From Acridotheres tristis (taxonomy: Eukaryota > Chordata > Aves > Passeriformes > Sturnidae), in NCBI GenBank assembly GCA_037013685.1, contig CM072893.1, positions 21,347,736-21,411,735 of the forward strand: a stretch of 64,000 bases of DNA, written 5' to 3'. The notes under the pieces were generated by a model. The model did not search any database, was not told the DNA's origin, and saw only the letters and a program-made list of their open reading frames with translations. The position numbers were made by a program, and so were the translations under genes. The first letter of the stretch is position 1. Every line of letters begins with the position of its first letter. Of this stretch, positions 48,901 through 60,761 are shown in pieces.

Positions 48901-51900
48901 CATACAAAACACTATTATGAGACTACCTATGCACGCTAACAGTGGGTTTAGGCGCTTATTGTGACTTTACATTTTTTTTCTCAACTACAAATTGTAAAAT
49001 GCTAAAGTTAAAAACATTTCAGAACTATTAAGCAATAGTTAAACAATACATTTCTGAAAAGCATAAAATATTTTCCATGCATATGCAACAAGCATTTAAA
49101 CAACACAGAGAAACATTAAAACAGAAATTAAATATGTCAGACCTAAGCACATATTAGTAAAATGCTTAGCTTTTGAGTTTTTTCCCATCCATAAATCTTG
49201 AAGCTTTTATTCCATACAGAGAGGGAAAGAATACTTGATATAGCCAAATAGATGTTAAACTTTCTACTCCTACAGGACTCAATCCCTTGAGTTACGTTGG
49301 AAGTTTTTTGCAGTTATAACAACTACTACCAACCTTCAGGGACTGAGGCGACAGCCAAAGGTTGGTATAATGCTGACAGGAGCATTTATACCTGCCAGAT
49401 GTCTCCCTTTTCACTTGAGCAACCCTCCAGGGCTTAGATATGCCACCCTGGAGTCAAACAGACCTAAATTCCTGGTGCAAAGAAATCACACATTCCACAG
49501 TAAAGTCTAGCTCTACATTTGCAATCATTCTGAGCCAAAATGGAAAGTTGTAACGTTGAACACTAGCAGCCAAGTGAAAAATTACAAATTTATGTTTTGC
49601 TATAAAAATGAACAATATAAGTGTGTAAGTCCTTCTGTAAAGCACACACATTTTCACTTTTCTCAAAACAGAGAAGTAACCAAGTTTAAATGTTGAAATT
49701 TGGATGAACCACCTTGGAAAAAAACCTCACACTGGTAAAACAGCAACCAAATAGAAGCTGTCCATCAATGCACCAAGCCTAGAAAGGGTAATGGCTTTAT
49801 TATAATATCAGGATTCACCAGCCCCAGCTCAGTTTTGAGTTCAGTTACTGAAAGATAGATATTTTGTAAACTTTTAATCACAAAGTGTGTCAGGAGAAAT
49901 GAAAAACCCAAACTGAAGAAGTATAAATAAAAAATCCACTAATATAGTAGACACTAGAATATCTACTCAAACACAAGAAAACCACAGCAGTTACCATCTT
50001 TAGGGTTTTCAACATAAACATCTGTTTAAATAAAAGTAAGTAAAAATAAATTACATCCCATAAAATAACATTGGGTCATATGTAAGCTTCATAGAAAAGA
50101 CATTTATGTCCTTAAGGCATTGATAATGTTCAGATTCAGTGAAAATGTAACTGTTAAGGAGAGTGCTTTCCTGAAGACACAGGCAGAGTGTCTCAAAGCT
50201 TATGTCACTGATAGTTTCCCCAGCACACACAAAGATCTAGAAACATGAAATCCCTACTCACCCTCTGTCTGATCACTGCTTGCCAAAAAGCTTTCAGATT
50301 TCTTCACATCTTGTGATCCATTGCTGCCTTTTGCTTCAACTGTCTCAGTTATGCTGAAAATACAAGGAGACTAGGAAAAATTAGTATTTCCTATACTTTT
50401 ATATTTACATCAGCAAAATGAGACCTTACAAGTGACTTTATTATGCACATAAAGGGCTTCATAGCATTTATCTAATTCCTAAAGTTTTCATGTTCAGCTT
50501 CAGTTGTTATTTTACGAGGAAAAAATGTTCAAAAGGCTATTCAAGCAAAATAAGATAGAAATTTTCCTGTACAGCATTTGGCAAAACTCCAACAGAAGTA
50601 TCAGAGCACACACAAACAGAAGGCATAACTCCAGGTATAACTACAGACTCCAAGCTACTGGAGTGGGGGTTGAATCCTGAGTGAAAAAACTGACTCTAAG
50701 TCATCCCTAGTTAGAGTCATAATCATAATCTTAAATCAAAGCAGCTAACACTGAAAAACTGCTACAGTCATTGTCAAACTAATGTTAAGTAAGCAGTGTC
50801 TGAGAGATATTTCAAGACAGGCCTTACATGTGATGTAAAAGCTAGACTCGTATTTTTCTCTGGATAATAAATTATGATCTCTCACTGTCAAAAACTACTT
50901 TGTAACAAAAGTTCATATACAGGATAACCCTTCATACATCTCAGTAATTCAGCTGCAACAGCTCAGGTTTCTCCTACCATAACTAAGGGCCTACCTTCCA
51001 ACTAATTTTCAGTATCTCCTTAAAAATCCCAATCCAAATGTGAAATAGGCCAGCATACCTAGGTTGTGTATTTGGAGGTCATAACCTATTATCTCTGAAA
51101 TGTTCTGTAAGAATTTATACACCTTTCAACACTGATGTTTTTCTTAACTCTATCTACTAAGCTTCTTGGTCAAAACTTCAAATTTGTAGTTCCCAAAACC
51201 CCCAAATTAACTTTGACAAAAATTGATTACTTTTTTAAACAGTTTTCAGCAAGAAGCTTTTATAAAAGTGTGCTACATTAGGAGGCTGCAGTAAAACAAG
51301 AATTTAAAAATTATTTTTCAGGTAGATACATATGTCATTGAAGATTAAATAAGAAAAATGAGAAATAAATTTAGCTGTTTTTTGTCACTTAACAGCCTAC
51401 TTACAAAACACTGCCAAGAGGAACACTGAGTCCAACTAAACCAGTTAACCATTTATAGCAAAGCTAAATTAATTTCCTTTTTCTTGGGTGTGATTAGAAC
51501 ATATGATGTATAAAGAACTAATATCAAACAGAATAAACAAACTGAACAGTAAGAACAGTATACTTCTGATTAAACAGACTCCTTCTATCTAACAAGACTA
51601 TGAAGCTCTCCATCAATGGTTGTAATTAATCAGATTTGGGTTTACATTATTCAGCTATCCTAAGTTAGAGTTACAGAGAAGTGTGGTAGAAAATACTTTT
51701 GACTGAACCATTAAGTACTATTTGCCAAGGAGAGAGTTTGAAAAACATCAAACGGAAATTATCAGTTTACAGGAAACAAGTCCAAATACCTGAAGAGAAA
51801 AACACATATTCTTTCCTGCTTCTATGAAGTAGGGATAAAAGCATTAAATTCAAATGTAAGAAGGTAAAAGTATGGTAGGAAAAATACCTACCATAAATGT

Positions 51901-54900
51901 GAAGATCTTCCTCCATTTACTACCTGATAGAGATTCTCCAGTAACTTTTCATCCCAGTAGAGGTCACAAAACTTCTCACAAATTCTATCAGAGAACATAC
52001 CAAACTTAATTTCCTTTAAGTTTAAAATGAAGTTACCTTGTTTAAAATAAAAAGAACAGAAACAAATAAAAGAGGGAGAAAAAAATTAATAGCAATATTC
52101 TTACAAATCAATGATAATAACATACAGAAGAAAATGCACATACCCATATCAAAAACTTCAGCTCCAGTCTCTAAATAACCATCAAATGCAAACTCCTCTT
52201 GTATAAGATGAATCACTTCCTGTAGTAAAGTGTCACTTGTTGTGTTCTGATGGGGCAGGACTTTATCACTGAACAAATTACAACTGTCTTTACTCACTGA
52301 AGTACATGGTGTGTGTTCTTGTTCAGTGAAAAAACCATCTATGCTGGTAGCACACTCAGTTTCTTGGCAGTTGGTTTGAATAGCTGGGCTACTTTGATAA
52401 AACTGGTTCTCTGTATTAGTAGTCTCTTGACTTTGCAAATTGCAAAGGGAGGCATCATTTTCTGCTTGCATGCTCATTTTATAACTTGCAGTAGTACTTG
52501 AAAGTAGCACTGGCAAACTGGGACAGCAATCATAAGCAATCCTTGAGCGAAGAGGTTTATTTGGTATTTGCTCTGATACAGCCAAATGTACTGGTACAAA
52601 TGTCAGAACTCTTTTCTCTGAGCTCTCTTTGAGAATGATGTTATTTATATGAAGAAAATTAGGAGATGTAGGACAAGCTAAAGAGCTGAAGGGATCTTCA
52701 GGTAAAATGGTCTTCTCTTGTAGAACACGTGAGGAATCATGTGGTGATGGTAACCTAACTGTAGAAGTAAATGTATTGCCTGAGTTTTGCTGCTCTGAAG
52801 ACATCTGGAAGGAGTGGCTTGGAACTTGCAAATCACACTCAGGTGTTTCAGGTACAGTTTCAATAACACCTGTATCTTTAGTACTGCAGCTTTTAGAGTC
52901 ATCTATATATCCTGATTTGTTGTGGTTCATGTGTTTTTCTTTCCTTGTCTCTTTCTTGAATTGGTTAGAAACTGGTGTCTGAACCTCTCTGAAAAAAAAC
53001 ACAAAGATTTATTTTAAGGAAAATTCAAGTAGATTTAACAATGAAACTAAAGCTTTAACTTATTTTGCTTTAGGACATACTAACCTTGATATATTTGCAT
53101 CTTGTTGCAAAATAATAGGCTTAAAGTGAGTTGCAGGAGAGGTGAATGCAACAGGCAATGCTGCTTTCTCACAGTTTAGTGAAATCTGACATGGTACTGG
53201 TCCTCTAACTGCTACAAGTTTACTTTCATTGGTAAAAGGCACAAATCCTAAAAGCAAAAACACAGAAAGATGATCAATATGTAAAATATAAAGTAAGTAA
53301 CAATCAATTTAGATGGAAAAACAATTGCATATTGGTCTGAGATAATCTTATGTGGAGAACTGAACTAGAGAATACTAAACCAGAGTAAACATGTCAGAAC
53401 CTGACTGCTTACCTAGACTTGACTCTGACGGGCCCATTTCATGTTTCTCATTATTGAATTCAAAAGTGACCCGATCTTGAGACAAGACTTCTTCCTCAAC
53501 AGCCTAACAATAAAAATTGAAGTCCAAATTAACGTTATTAGCATTTTTTTTTTCAAATTCTGCTTAGCACCTTACTTCAAAAAAACCTCAATCCTCATAT
53601 ACACCTAGAACATTACAAAGCAGCAAGCTAGCCATGCCAAGGTGAGGAAGTAAAAAAATTACATACAGAAGTCTAAGAACTGGTAGGACTGTTTAGAAAT
53701 CTTGATAACTTGGTGTTTTAAATCAGAACCTTAAGATAATCAAAGTTTTGAACAAACTCAGTTCCATGGATTGATTGAATCCTGTGTGCATTATATAAAC
53801 ACATTTGAAACACAAACAAAAGCCAACAATTACATATTAATTTCTTCTGTGGGGTGGTAAATAAAAAGAGAGATTATGAAATTATTTACTTATTCTTCAC
53901 CCATACAGATTGTAGAGTCAGAGCATCACAATCTGTGGAGTGATCACTCTAACAACAAGAACTAGGAAAAGGCAATACTTATAGACTACTTGAAAATTAA
54001 AAAAAACCCAAACTAACAAAAACCCAACCAAAAAAAACCACAACAACAAAACCAAACTCAAAATCTAGCTACACTTGCAGGGGACAAAATCTTACTGGAA
54101 TACATTTACAGAATTAATTGAAAAAACATATATAATTAAAGAAAGGTGGCACTCTTACCTTAAAGATGGGTTTACCCAATAAGGTCAAAATATTTTTGCT
54201 GTTTATACCTTGTTCAAGTAAATAATGATTGCATGTCTAAAAAAAATGGTAGTTTTCAGTCAGTAAATAAGTTTTCAATCAAGTGAGGTATTCTTGGACA
54301 AGGACAAAGTCAAGATAAAGAGTCAATCAGAAGCAATCTAAGCCTAGGAAGTCTTATGAACCTTGTCCAAGTCCAAGTATCTTGCTAATTTCAATATAAA
54401 TTAAAAACACACCCCTCTGTGTCCCTAAGGAGGTAGCTTTAAAAACAAAACCCAAAGTGACTGGTTATGATTTAATTAGGTATCAGTCTATTACAAGTCT
54501 TAAGTTATTGTTTTGAGTTAAAAAACACTAAAATCAGACTTCAGACACAACTAAATCTAGTAACCTTAATTGCAGCAGTTAGAGAAGGTCTTTCTTCAGG
54601 GTTTTTTCTTGCCATATCCAGAAGTAGTTTTTTAAATTTTTTTGGCAATACTAGTTTGTGACTCGGTGGAACACTGTATTTTGCAGCCATCCACAGAACT
54701 GCAGCAACACCATAAACACAGACCTGTTGGTATAATGAGACAAGAAAGATTTAAACAGACTAAAAAAAGCCTCCACTTTAAAAACAATTCCAGCAAATTA
54801 TCCAAAAATTCCTCCCATTTCCTGCAAAAAAAAAATTTAAAGTAGATTATATTTGGCTTTTGAGGGTGCTGATGAAAATCCCCGCCCATTTCAAAATCTA

Positions 54901-57900
54901 GCTGTTATAATGCATGTAGGGCCAATAACAGTAGCTATTTTTCTACTGGTGAAGCAACAGACATTAATTGTCTTGTTCTTTACTTAGGGATATTATTCAG
55001 GAAACAAGCATTTTAGAACCATTTTGAAGAATTCCTTTCTCAAGTAAAAAGATTGTTGCAAGCTTCAGAGTTCTACTATAAAACCTGGGCAGATGCAATT
55101 TACTTTAAAAAGGTCATTATAATTCAGCAAGTAAGTGGCACACAGTAATTACAAGCTAGCCAGTACAAGTCATATTTTATAGAGAAGATTACACCTGTCA
55201 GAAGAACGAGGCACTGCTTATTTATTTTAGCAATTATTGTGCTACCTGCAGCTAGACCAATTGAAGTTGCCCCAATGAGGGACCTTGAAAAGAACTTGGT
55301 CTTTACCTGCTTTTTTCTTTTGTTTGAAGAATTACAATCTTCAGAGTCAGATTTAGTCCACTTAATGCTTAGTTTTCATATGTTCTCATGTACTATAAAT
55401 GTAATTTTGAGAAATTTAAAGCACTACATTTTACATTGCCTCTGAAAGATGTTACAAAGGCTCAATGCACAAAACCTTAAGCACAGTAGTAAATAATGTG
55501 TTCCCATAAAATAGTATTTTCTGGCACTCTTTTGAGCAAAGTGAACAGCAGTGAACAAAACATAACAAGCAAGCTCACTATAAACAAAATAATCTTGTGA
55601 ATAGTTCCATTTGAACTAGTGAACAGAAGCTACAAATAGGTACAAAACCACCTGAAATGGAGAAAGCAACTCAATCAAAACAAAAATAATTTTCTTCCTC
55701 TTAGGTTAAGAACTTCAAGATTACCCTAATTTTATTTATTTAGGAAAAACTTGCCATTCAAGACATCAGATCCTTCAAAGAAATTTCTTTTTACTGTTAC
55801 TGCGACTGACACTACACAGTCTTCATTCCCATACCATAAACTGAACTGATTGTTCATAACTAGAAAGTCATACAGCCATCAGGAAAAAGGCAAAAAACTC
55901 CATCAGCTTATTCTATATATAATGTTCTAGAAAAACAAGGAAACAGATTACTTCAGATAGTCTAAAGAAAACAAACAAAGCACAAAAACTTTAGGATTAT
56001 TAATTTCTATTGTCTGGTGAAACTGCTGTATTGTATTTCAGAGTTAGTTTAAGCTTCTGAAGCCTTTGAAAAACCTGCTTTGGATCAAAGCAGTTTAAGA
56101 AATAGCAATTTTAGGAAAGAGATAAAAATGCTTAGTAGTTACAGATAGCTTTACAGAAAATTGAATGTTTTTAGTAGATTTTTATGAACTTTTATTTTCT
56201 GATTATTATTTCATGATTATTATGTCTAATTCCAAAGAACTCATGTGACACAAGGTACATATTAGCTAACCTCTCTTCTTGTTACATAACAGAAAGGCAC
56301 TGTAAATTCTGTTCCCCCAACTTTCAAGATCACTGTGGTACAGTTTGCAATTCAAAAGTAGTTGCAGTGGAGACACATTCACCTGCTATTTGACATTTTT
56401 ATTATCTTTGTTCTAAAAGCTCCTTATGGTTTTTATCTATAGAAAAAAGCCCTAAGAAAACTACATTGGAAAAAGACATTATTCATAATGTTTCCAAAGT
56501 GAAAATATACTGGTAATGATATTTTTATCTAGTCTTCTAAATGTGAATAAAGTTTGGGCTTTTGCCCAGACAGTCTAAAACACTGATCTTACTGTGACCT
56601 TCAGAATGGGAAAACATGACTTCAAAGTCTGTCTTACTGCTAACAAACTGAAAATAATTAAGTCTTATGGAAAGCCACTGATTAACAAATTTTCAGCAGT
56701 TTCCCCAAGAATTCTGAAAGGCAAAATTATAGAAGCAACTAATTTTATGAGAGATCAAGATATTTAAACAATCCCCACAGATAACCAAGAAATATTTGGA
56801 GAAATGAGAAATATTAACACAACCTTAGAAGAGTTTAACTTTCTTCTTCAACTAGCAGAGAGGTAAAACTGTCCTTTGATAAAATACAATGCAACCTACA
56901 TAACCTACCACATTACCTTCTCGGTATCCACATCCTCTTCTTCAATTTCAGGAGCTAAATAAAATACATCACAAGATTCTAAATGAGAAACGAAATAAGA
57001 AACAAAAGGTAAGATGTTTGCTTTCTTCTCCACTTCCCCTGAAAAGAAACAAAAGCTGAACCTGCAATGTCTTATTTTACCTTCAGCTTTTGGAGCAGCA
57101 AAGAGGATCCTTCCATGGCAGTCAATCAGCACAGAGTCCAAACATAAGACCACTGCAACAAAACCCACAAAAGGGGAAGGCATAAGTATCTGTTCTTGTA
57201 GCTATTTAGCACTAACAAAAATAAATATTTTTTAAAAGAATTTGCAGTGTCAGAAATTACTGTACAATAACTGATACTTTAAATAACATTTATGCTATAA
57301 GAGACACAAGCCAATAAAGAGACAGTAGCTGTGTAATTACCCAAAACAATTTCTGCACAACAAAGACAAGAAACTAGAAGTTTATTCTCTTTATACCCAG
57401 TATTGAAAAGGAAGGTCAAGAAAGAAACAAAACAAAAAGAAATAAATATAATAGGTAGATATATGCTGGTCTTTTCACAAGGTACCAATAAAAGATGATC
57501 AATTTATCTTAAGAATTTAAGATAAATTCTCTCTTATCTTCTCCTCCTTCAACCCCACAAAAATAGAGGGTCATAATCTGGAGAAAGCTCACACACACGG
57601 CCAAATCCAAAACTCCTCTAGATGCAAGAGGATATGAAGTCCAGTTTTTCACAAATAGTTATAATCACACTTTCTCAGTGCAGAAATGTTATACAGTATT
57701 TGCAAGGCTGTGAAATTTTCCATTGGTAAAAAAGAAATAATGGAGTTCTAAAACTATTTTAAATAATCTGAGGCCTTCAGGAACTTAATATTAAGGTAAT
57801 GAGATCATGTAATATAAATTTGGTGTTGAAAATCTTGTGGCAAAACTGTGCCTATCTGTTTGCTAATTACAAAGCACATTTTAATTTAACGCGTTTTAAT

Positions 57901-60761
57901 ATATTAAGCCAACTGGCCAGTAATGTAGTCCCCTATTTCTAGACTACCATCAAATGCATTGTTTTCTTATTAAAAACAAAGTACTGGAAGAATAGATTCT
58001 TAAATAGAATAAGAAATTAAAACATTAAATGTATTAATTATGAAATAAAATACTAAAGATGTCTAAGAGTCACCCAAATATTAATTTATTAATAAATAAT
58101 TAATTGAAGAGGTCTAAGAGGAAAAAAATAAAGTAAGAAAAAAAGGCAGTAACACTTCTGCTTTTTTTAGTTACCTGTACAAACCACATCTAAAATTAAA
58201 TTATTCATTATGGTTAACTAGGCTTGTCTACTGCCTTCAATAATATTTAAGCTGGACCTGAAGTATATGTCTTGAAAAGCAAAGCTTTCCCAAATGAGAA
58301 CCTTTGCCATTTTTTGTGCAGAGGCAGCTTCACGCCCACTTGTCTTTGTTTGTCAGCAGTGAATGCCCTGGCCCTGCTCACACAAACCACATCTCAGCTT
58401 GTCCAGTACAATGTAAGAATCCTCACCTGGGCTCCCTGAATCACCCATGAGCAACATGTAAGCAACATCCTCTGATTAGAGGAGAGGAATTAAGCAAAGT
58501 CCCAATGGAGGTTACAAACAACTTCTGTAGCAGACTTGAATTAACAAATACATGAAGAAGAGACTAACTTTGGGATATGTTTTCTTAGCCAGGTAATTCC
58601 TGCTTAGGATAATGAAAAAAGTGTAATCAAGGAAGGATTTGGAGGAAAAGGCTATCTATGTGAATAAATAAAAAATAATCTAGCTTCATTTATTTAACCA
58701 TGACTCATCAGCTACCAGTCTTACTCTACCATTTTCAAGACAAAGGATATTTTTACAAGATATATTCAAAATATGTATCAGCTTTACCTTTAGTAAGTAT
58801 CATTCAAAAGGAACGTCAAGAGAATTTTACATGTGTGTGTGGGCACTGAAGAGTAACACCACTAGAAACCTTTCCACAATGCACCACTCCCCTCAGAACA
58901 GGCACAGAATCCTCTTGCAGAAACATTCTAAATCTGAAACCAATATTCACTTTCAAGGTAGCTTTATTTGTCAAATACAGAATTTTTAAGTAAAGTGTCT
59001 TCCATTTGGTGGTTTGTATCATTATGTTCCCTTCTACAGGCTACATAATGTTCAGATGACAACTTTAGTATTTTTAAGACATGCACTTGGATACATGTGA
59101 GTGCAGTAACAGAGGCTGGCTAAGCATATTACATTAGAATCAAAGCCATTATGTGCAGTTATCTGAAACTTTCAGAAACATCAGGAACTATGCTATGAGG
59201 CTGAAATAATCCTTCTCTTACAAGGTATATTAAATGCTTAGTTTTATGGGTAACAATTCTTAAAGTGCTCAGAATCTTCATTTATGGCATAATTCCTTTT
59301 AAGCAGTTTTGTATCATAGAAATAAAATAACTGAAGCTGAAATCCAAAGAGATGCAGTGCATTGCAGATATTACATTATTATCCCGATGTTTATATTCAC
59401 TTACAGGCTTTAAACTCATCCCTGCCCATACTCCCAAAAGCAAGGTTTTTTAAATCAAGGACAAGAAAGGCAGGGTGGTGGTGGTGAAAACCTCTGCTCT
59501 ATCTATCAGAACTGCTATAGGTTTATCATTAGTATAAGCTAAACCATCATTCAGAATGTCCATGGAAACCTAGGATGGTCTTCTGAGTCCCACACAACAT
59601 ATTCTAATTTTGTCAAAGGACACTTCCCTCTTCCTCTCTCAGAAATGTACTGCTGATAATTTGTCAGTAAACTGAAGCATAGGGGATGTGGAAAGAGTAA
59701 TGTCAAGGAAGGAAGAAGTGAGAAGATGCTGGGTACTTTAAAATGACAAAGTCCTGTACTGTAGAAAATACATCAGGAATCATTTGTCACAAAGAAATCC
59801 AGGCAAAAGAGAAGTCTTCTGTTTACATATATATATGTAAAACTTAGTTCCTCCTGCTTGATACAAGTTGAAGTACAGATTCTCCAGTCTCAAAAGGTCT
59901 AAAATTTGTTTCACTGCTGAAACCTAAGACCCATTTCTGCTGCAAAAGCCATCGAAACTCAGAAAAGAGAGAAAAAAAAGACATTCAGCTATATATGGAA
60001 GTAAACTCCAAACTGAGTTTTGTCACGATTTAAGAGAGTCAAAATAGAAATATTGCCTATTATTTTCTGCACACGAAATGAAAGTCAAGATCCTTTCAAT
60101 CAACAGAATAAAGGAAATACTAATAACAGTGAACATAAATAACTAGGAAAAATACTTAATGATAATTAAAACTATACCTGGATAATCTATGCAAGTCTGC
60201 AGAGTACATAAACACTCATGACATAATGCCCAGAGTTCATAATCTTTCAGAGGCCTACCATACCAGGACAACAGGAGTTTTAGAGAGATCCACTGAAAAA
60301 AACAGTGAGGGTGCAGACAGTTATAAAAATTATCACAAATTAAAAACATTTACTAATGCAATAAAAAAAGTAAATCCGAATATAAAACATGCTCAACTTA
60401 AAAAGTAAAAAGAAAATATATTTATTGCACTTACCAGTAGTGAATTAATACTATTTATTTAAAAAGTATGGCATAGTCAGCTAACTGTATAAATTAATTG
60501 TTTCTTAATTGCTTCAGGAAAAGTGAGCTGTCTGGAAGGTCTTTCTTACCATACTAAGGAAAGACTCTTAGAATGTCCATTGTGTAATACATATATTTTA
60601 TGATGAAACAAAATTACATAATTATAGGGACAACTCCTAGACTGAAAAACATAAAAAATTCGAATTATTGCCGTCAACAAAACAGTCTCACATTCAAAAC
60701 CTGATTTACCCTGACAGTTGCATGTCTTACCTTAAAGATTTCATCAACATCTCTTGTTCTT
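36982..60761 (-). CDS. KNDC1: KNDC1 (very-KIND Ras guanine-nucleotide exchange factor), 3' 25 exons, 5' end outside the window
   Basis: Exons in transcript order: 60761-60731, 60292-60178, 57152-57081, 56978-56917, 54723-54565, 54236-54159, 53503-53413, 53247-53085, 52988-52144, 52036-51892, 50353-50262, 48836-48445, 46678-46585, 46479-46382, 46108-45897, 44620-44507, 44105-43958, 43710-43531, 42519-42304, 41994-41912, 39083-38933, 38521-38399, 38296-38237, 37633-37476, 37213-36982. All junctions keep one frame, for about 1370 residues and a stop at 36982. Domains in order: second KIND domain, a long Ser/Thr-rich linker, a coiled-coil-like stretch, RasGEF-N and a CDC25-type RasGEF. The protein ends RRMKATFQ. 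In mammals KNDC1 is neuronal, binds MAP2 and restrains dendrite growth through Ras. The first KIND domain must lie beyond 64 kb. One intron uses a GC donor. Confidence 0.95.
39549..41019 (+). mobile_element. Probable solo LTR of an endogenous retrovirus, in a KNDC1 intron
   Basis: About 1.47 kb opens TGTGCTGGCTTTACC and closes GGCTCACAACA. Near the right end it has an AATAAA signal followed by a T-rich stretch and TTTTAAG...TGCCTTGCTC, as in avian ERV LTRs. No gag, pol or env coding sequence is present, so it is most simply a solo LTR. I could not see a clean target-site duplication (left flank ATGTT, right flank GAAAA), so the exact ends are uncertain. Its orientation is opposite to KNDC1. 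Confidence 0.55.
39809..40107 (+). repeat. 61-bp minisatellite inside the LTR
   Basis: Nearly five copies of a 61-bp unit start at 39809, 39870, 39931, 39992 and 40053, with only a few substitutions (for example GGGCTGGGC versus GGGCCAGGC). Because 61 is not a multiple of 3, long open frames appear on both strands; these are repeat artefacts. Confidence 0.95.
41371..41532 (+). mobile_element. CR1 LINE 3'-end fragment, plus orientation
   Basis: GAGAAGCTGTGGAGTCTCCATCC...CAAAACCCAAGTG...CCTGGGCAACCTGG...GGTGGTTGGACTTCAT...GAGAGGTCCCTTCCAACTCC matches the conserved end of avian CR1 elements. Only about 160 bp remain, with no coding sequence. Confidence 0.88.
43531..46108 (-). other. KNDC1: KNDC1 RasGEF-N domain
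   Basis: Exons 46108-45897, 44620-44507, 44105-43958 and 43710-43531 encode VRVLQAGTPLGLMAYLYSRN, then FLEGYVQQFLYTFRYFCTQE, then SFYILQAWIEDCYNVDF. The FLxTYRxF-like motif (FLYTFRYF) and the later W-rich helix are hallmarks of the structural N-terminal module of Ras exchange factors. Confidence 0.88.
46382..48836 (-). other. KNDC1: KNDC1 acidic linker and coiled-coil-like exons
   Basis: Exons 48836-48445, 46678-46585 and 46479-46382 encode an acidic, Ser-rich stretch. A charged, probably helical segment follows (KKVELEQLLMMETKNYRKTI, then KFYQKLLQKERRSK, then LRGQLQEMKSKVQFLELVKK). Heptad-like Leu spacing suggests a coiled coil just ahead of the RasGEF-N domain. The last of these exons is followed by a GC donor. 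Confidence 0.75.
48077..48111. repeat. Perfect 15-bp inverted repeat in a KNDC1 intron
   Basis: GAGTATAAAAACTTT (48077-48091) and its exact reverse complement (48097-48111) flank a 5-nt loop TTGTG. The stem is AT-rich and short; there is no sign of a longer precursor hairpin. Confidence 0.85.
52144..52988 (-). other. KNDC1: Large KNDC1 linker exon
   Basis: An 845-nt exon encodes about 281 residues rich in Ser, Thr, Gln, Asn and Pro with no recognised domain. It ends in an acidic segment (EEFAFDGYLETGAEVFDM) that runs into GNFILNLKEIKFGMF of the next exon. It corresponds to the poorly conserved middle of KNDC1 between KIND2 and the exchange-factor module. Confidence 0.8.
53999..54062. repeat. 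A/C-rich low-complexity tract
   Basis: Irregular AAAACCCAAC-type sequence of about 60 bp, a common low-complexity class in bird introns. A similar tract lies at 61321-61402. Confidence 0.75.
54159..60761 (-). other. KNDC1: KNDC1 second KIND domain (exons 60761-54159)
   Basis: Six exons encode the block RPLKDYELWALCHECLCTLQ, then VLCLDSVLIDCHGRILFAAP, then FYLAPEIEEEDV, then VYGVAAVLWMAAKYSVPPSH, then LLLDMARKNPEERPS. This is the C-lobe-like, non-catalytic kinase fold of KIND domains; the ERPS motif matches the end of kinase subdomain XI. No catalytic HRD or DFG set is present, as expected. The exons are short (31-159 nt) with introns of up to about 3 kb. Confidence 0.88.
57502..57527. repeat. 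Perfect 11-bp inverted repeat in a KNDC1 intron
   Basis: ATTTATCTTAA and its reverse complement flank GAAT. It is probably fortuitous AT-rich sequence. Confidence 0.8.
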
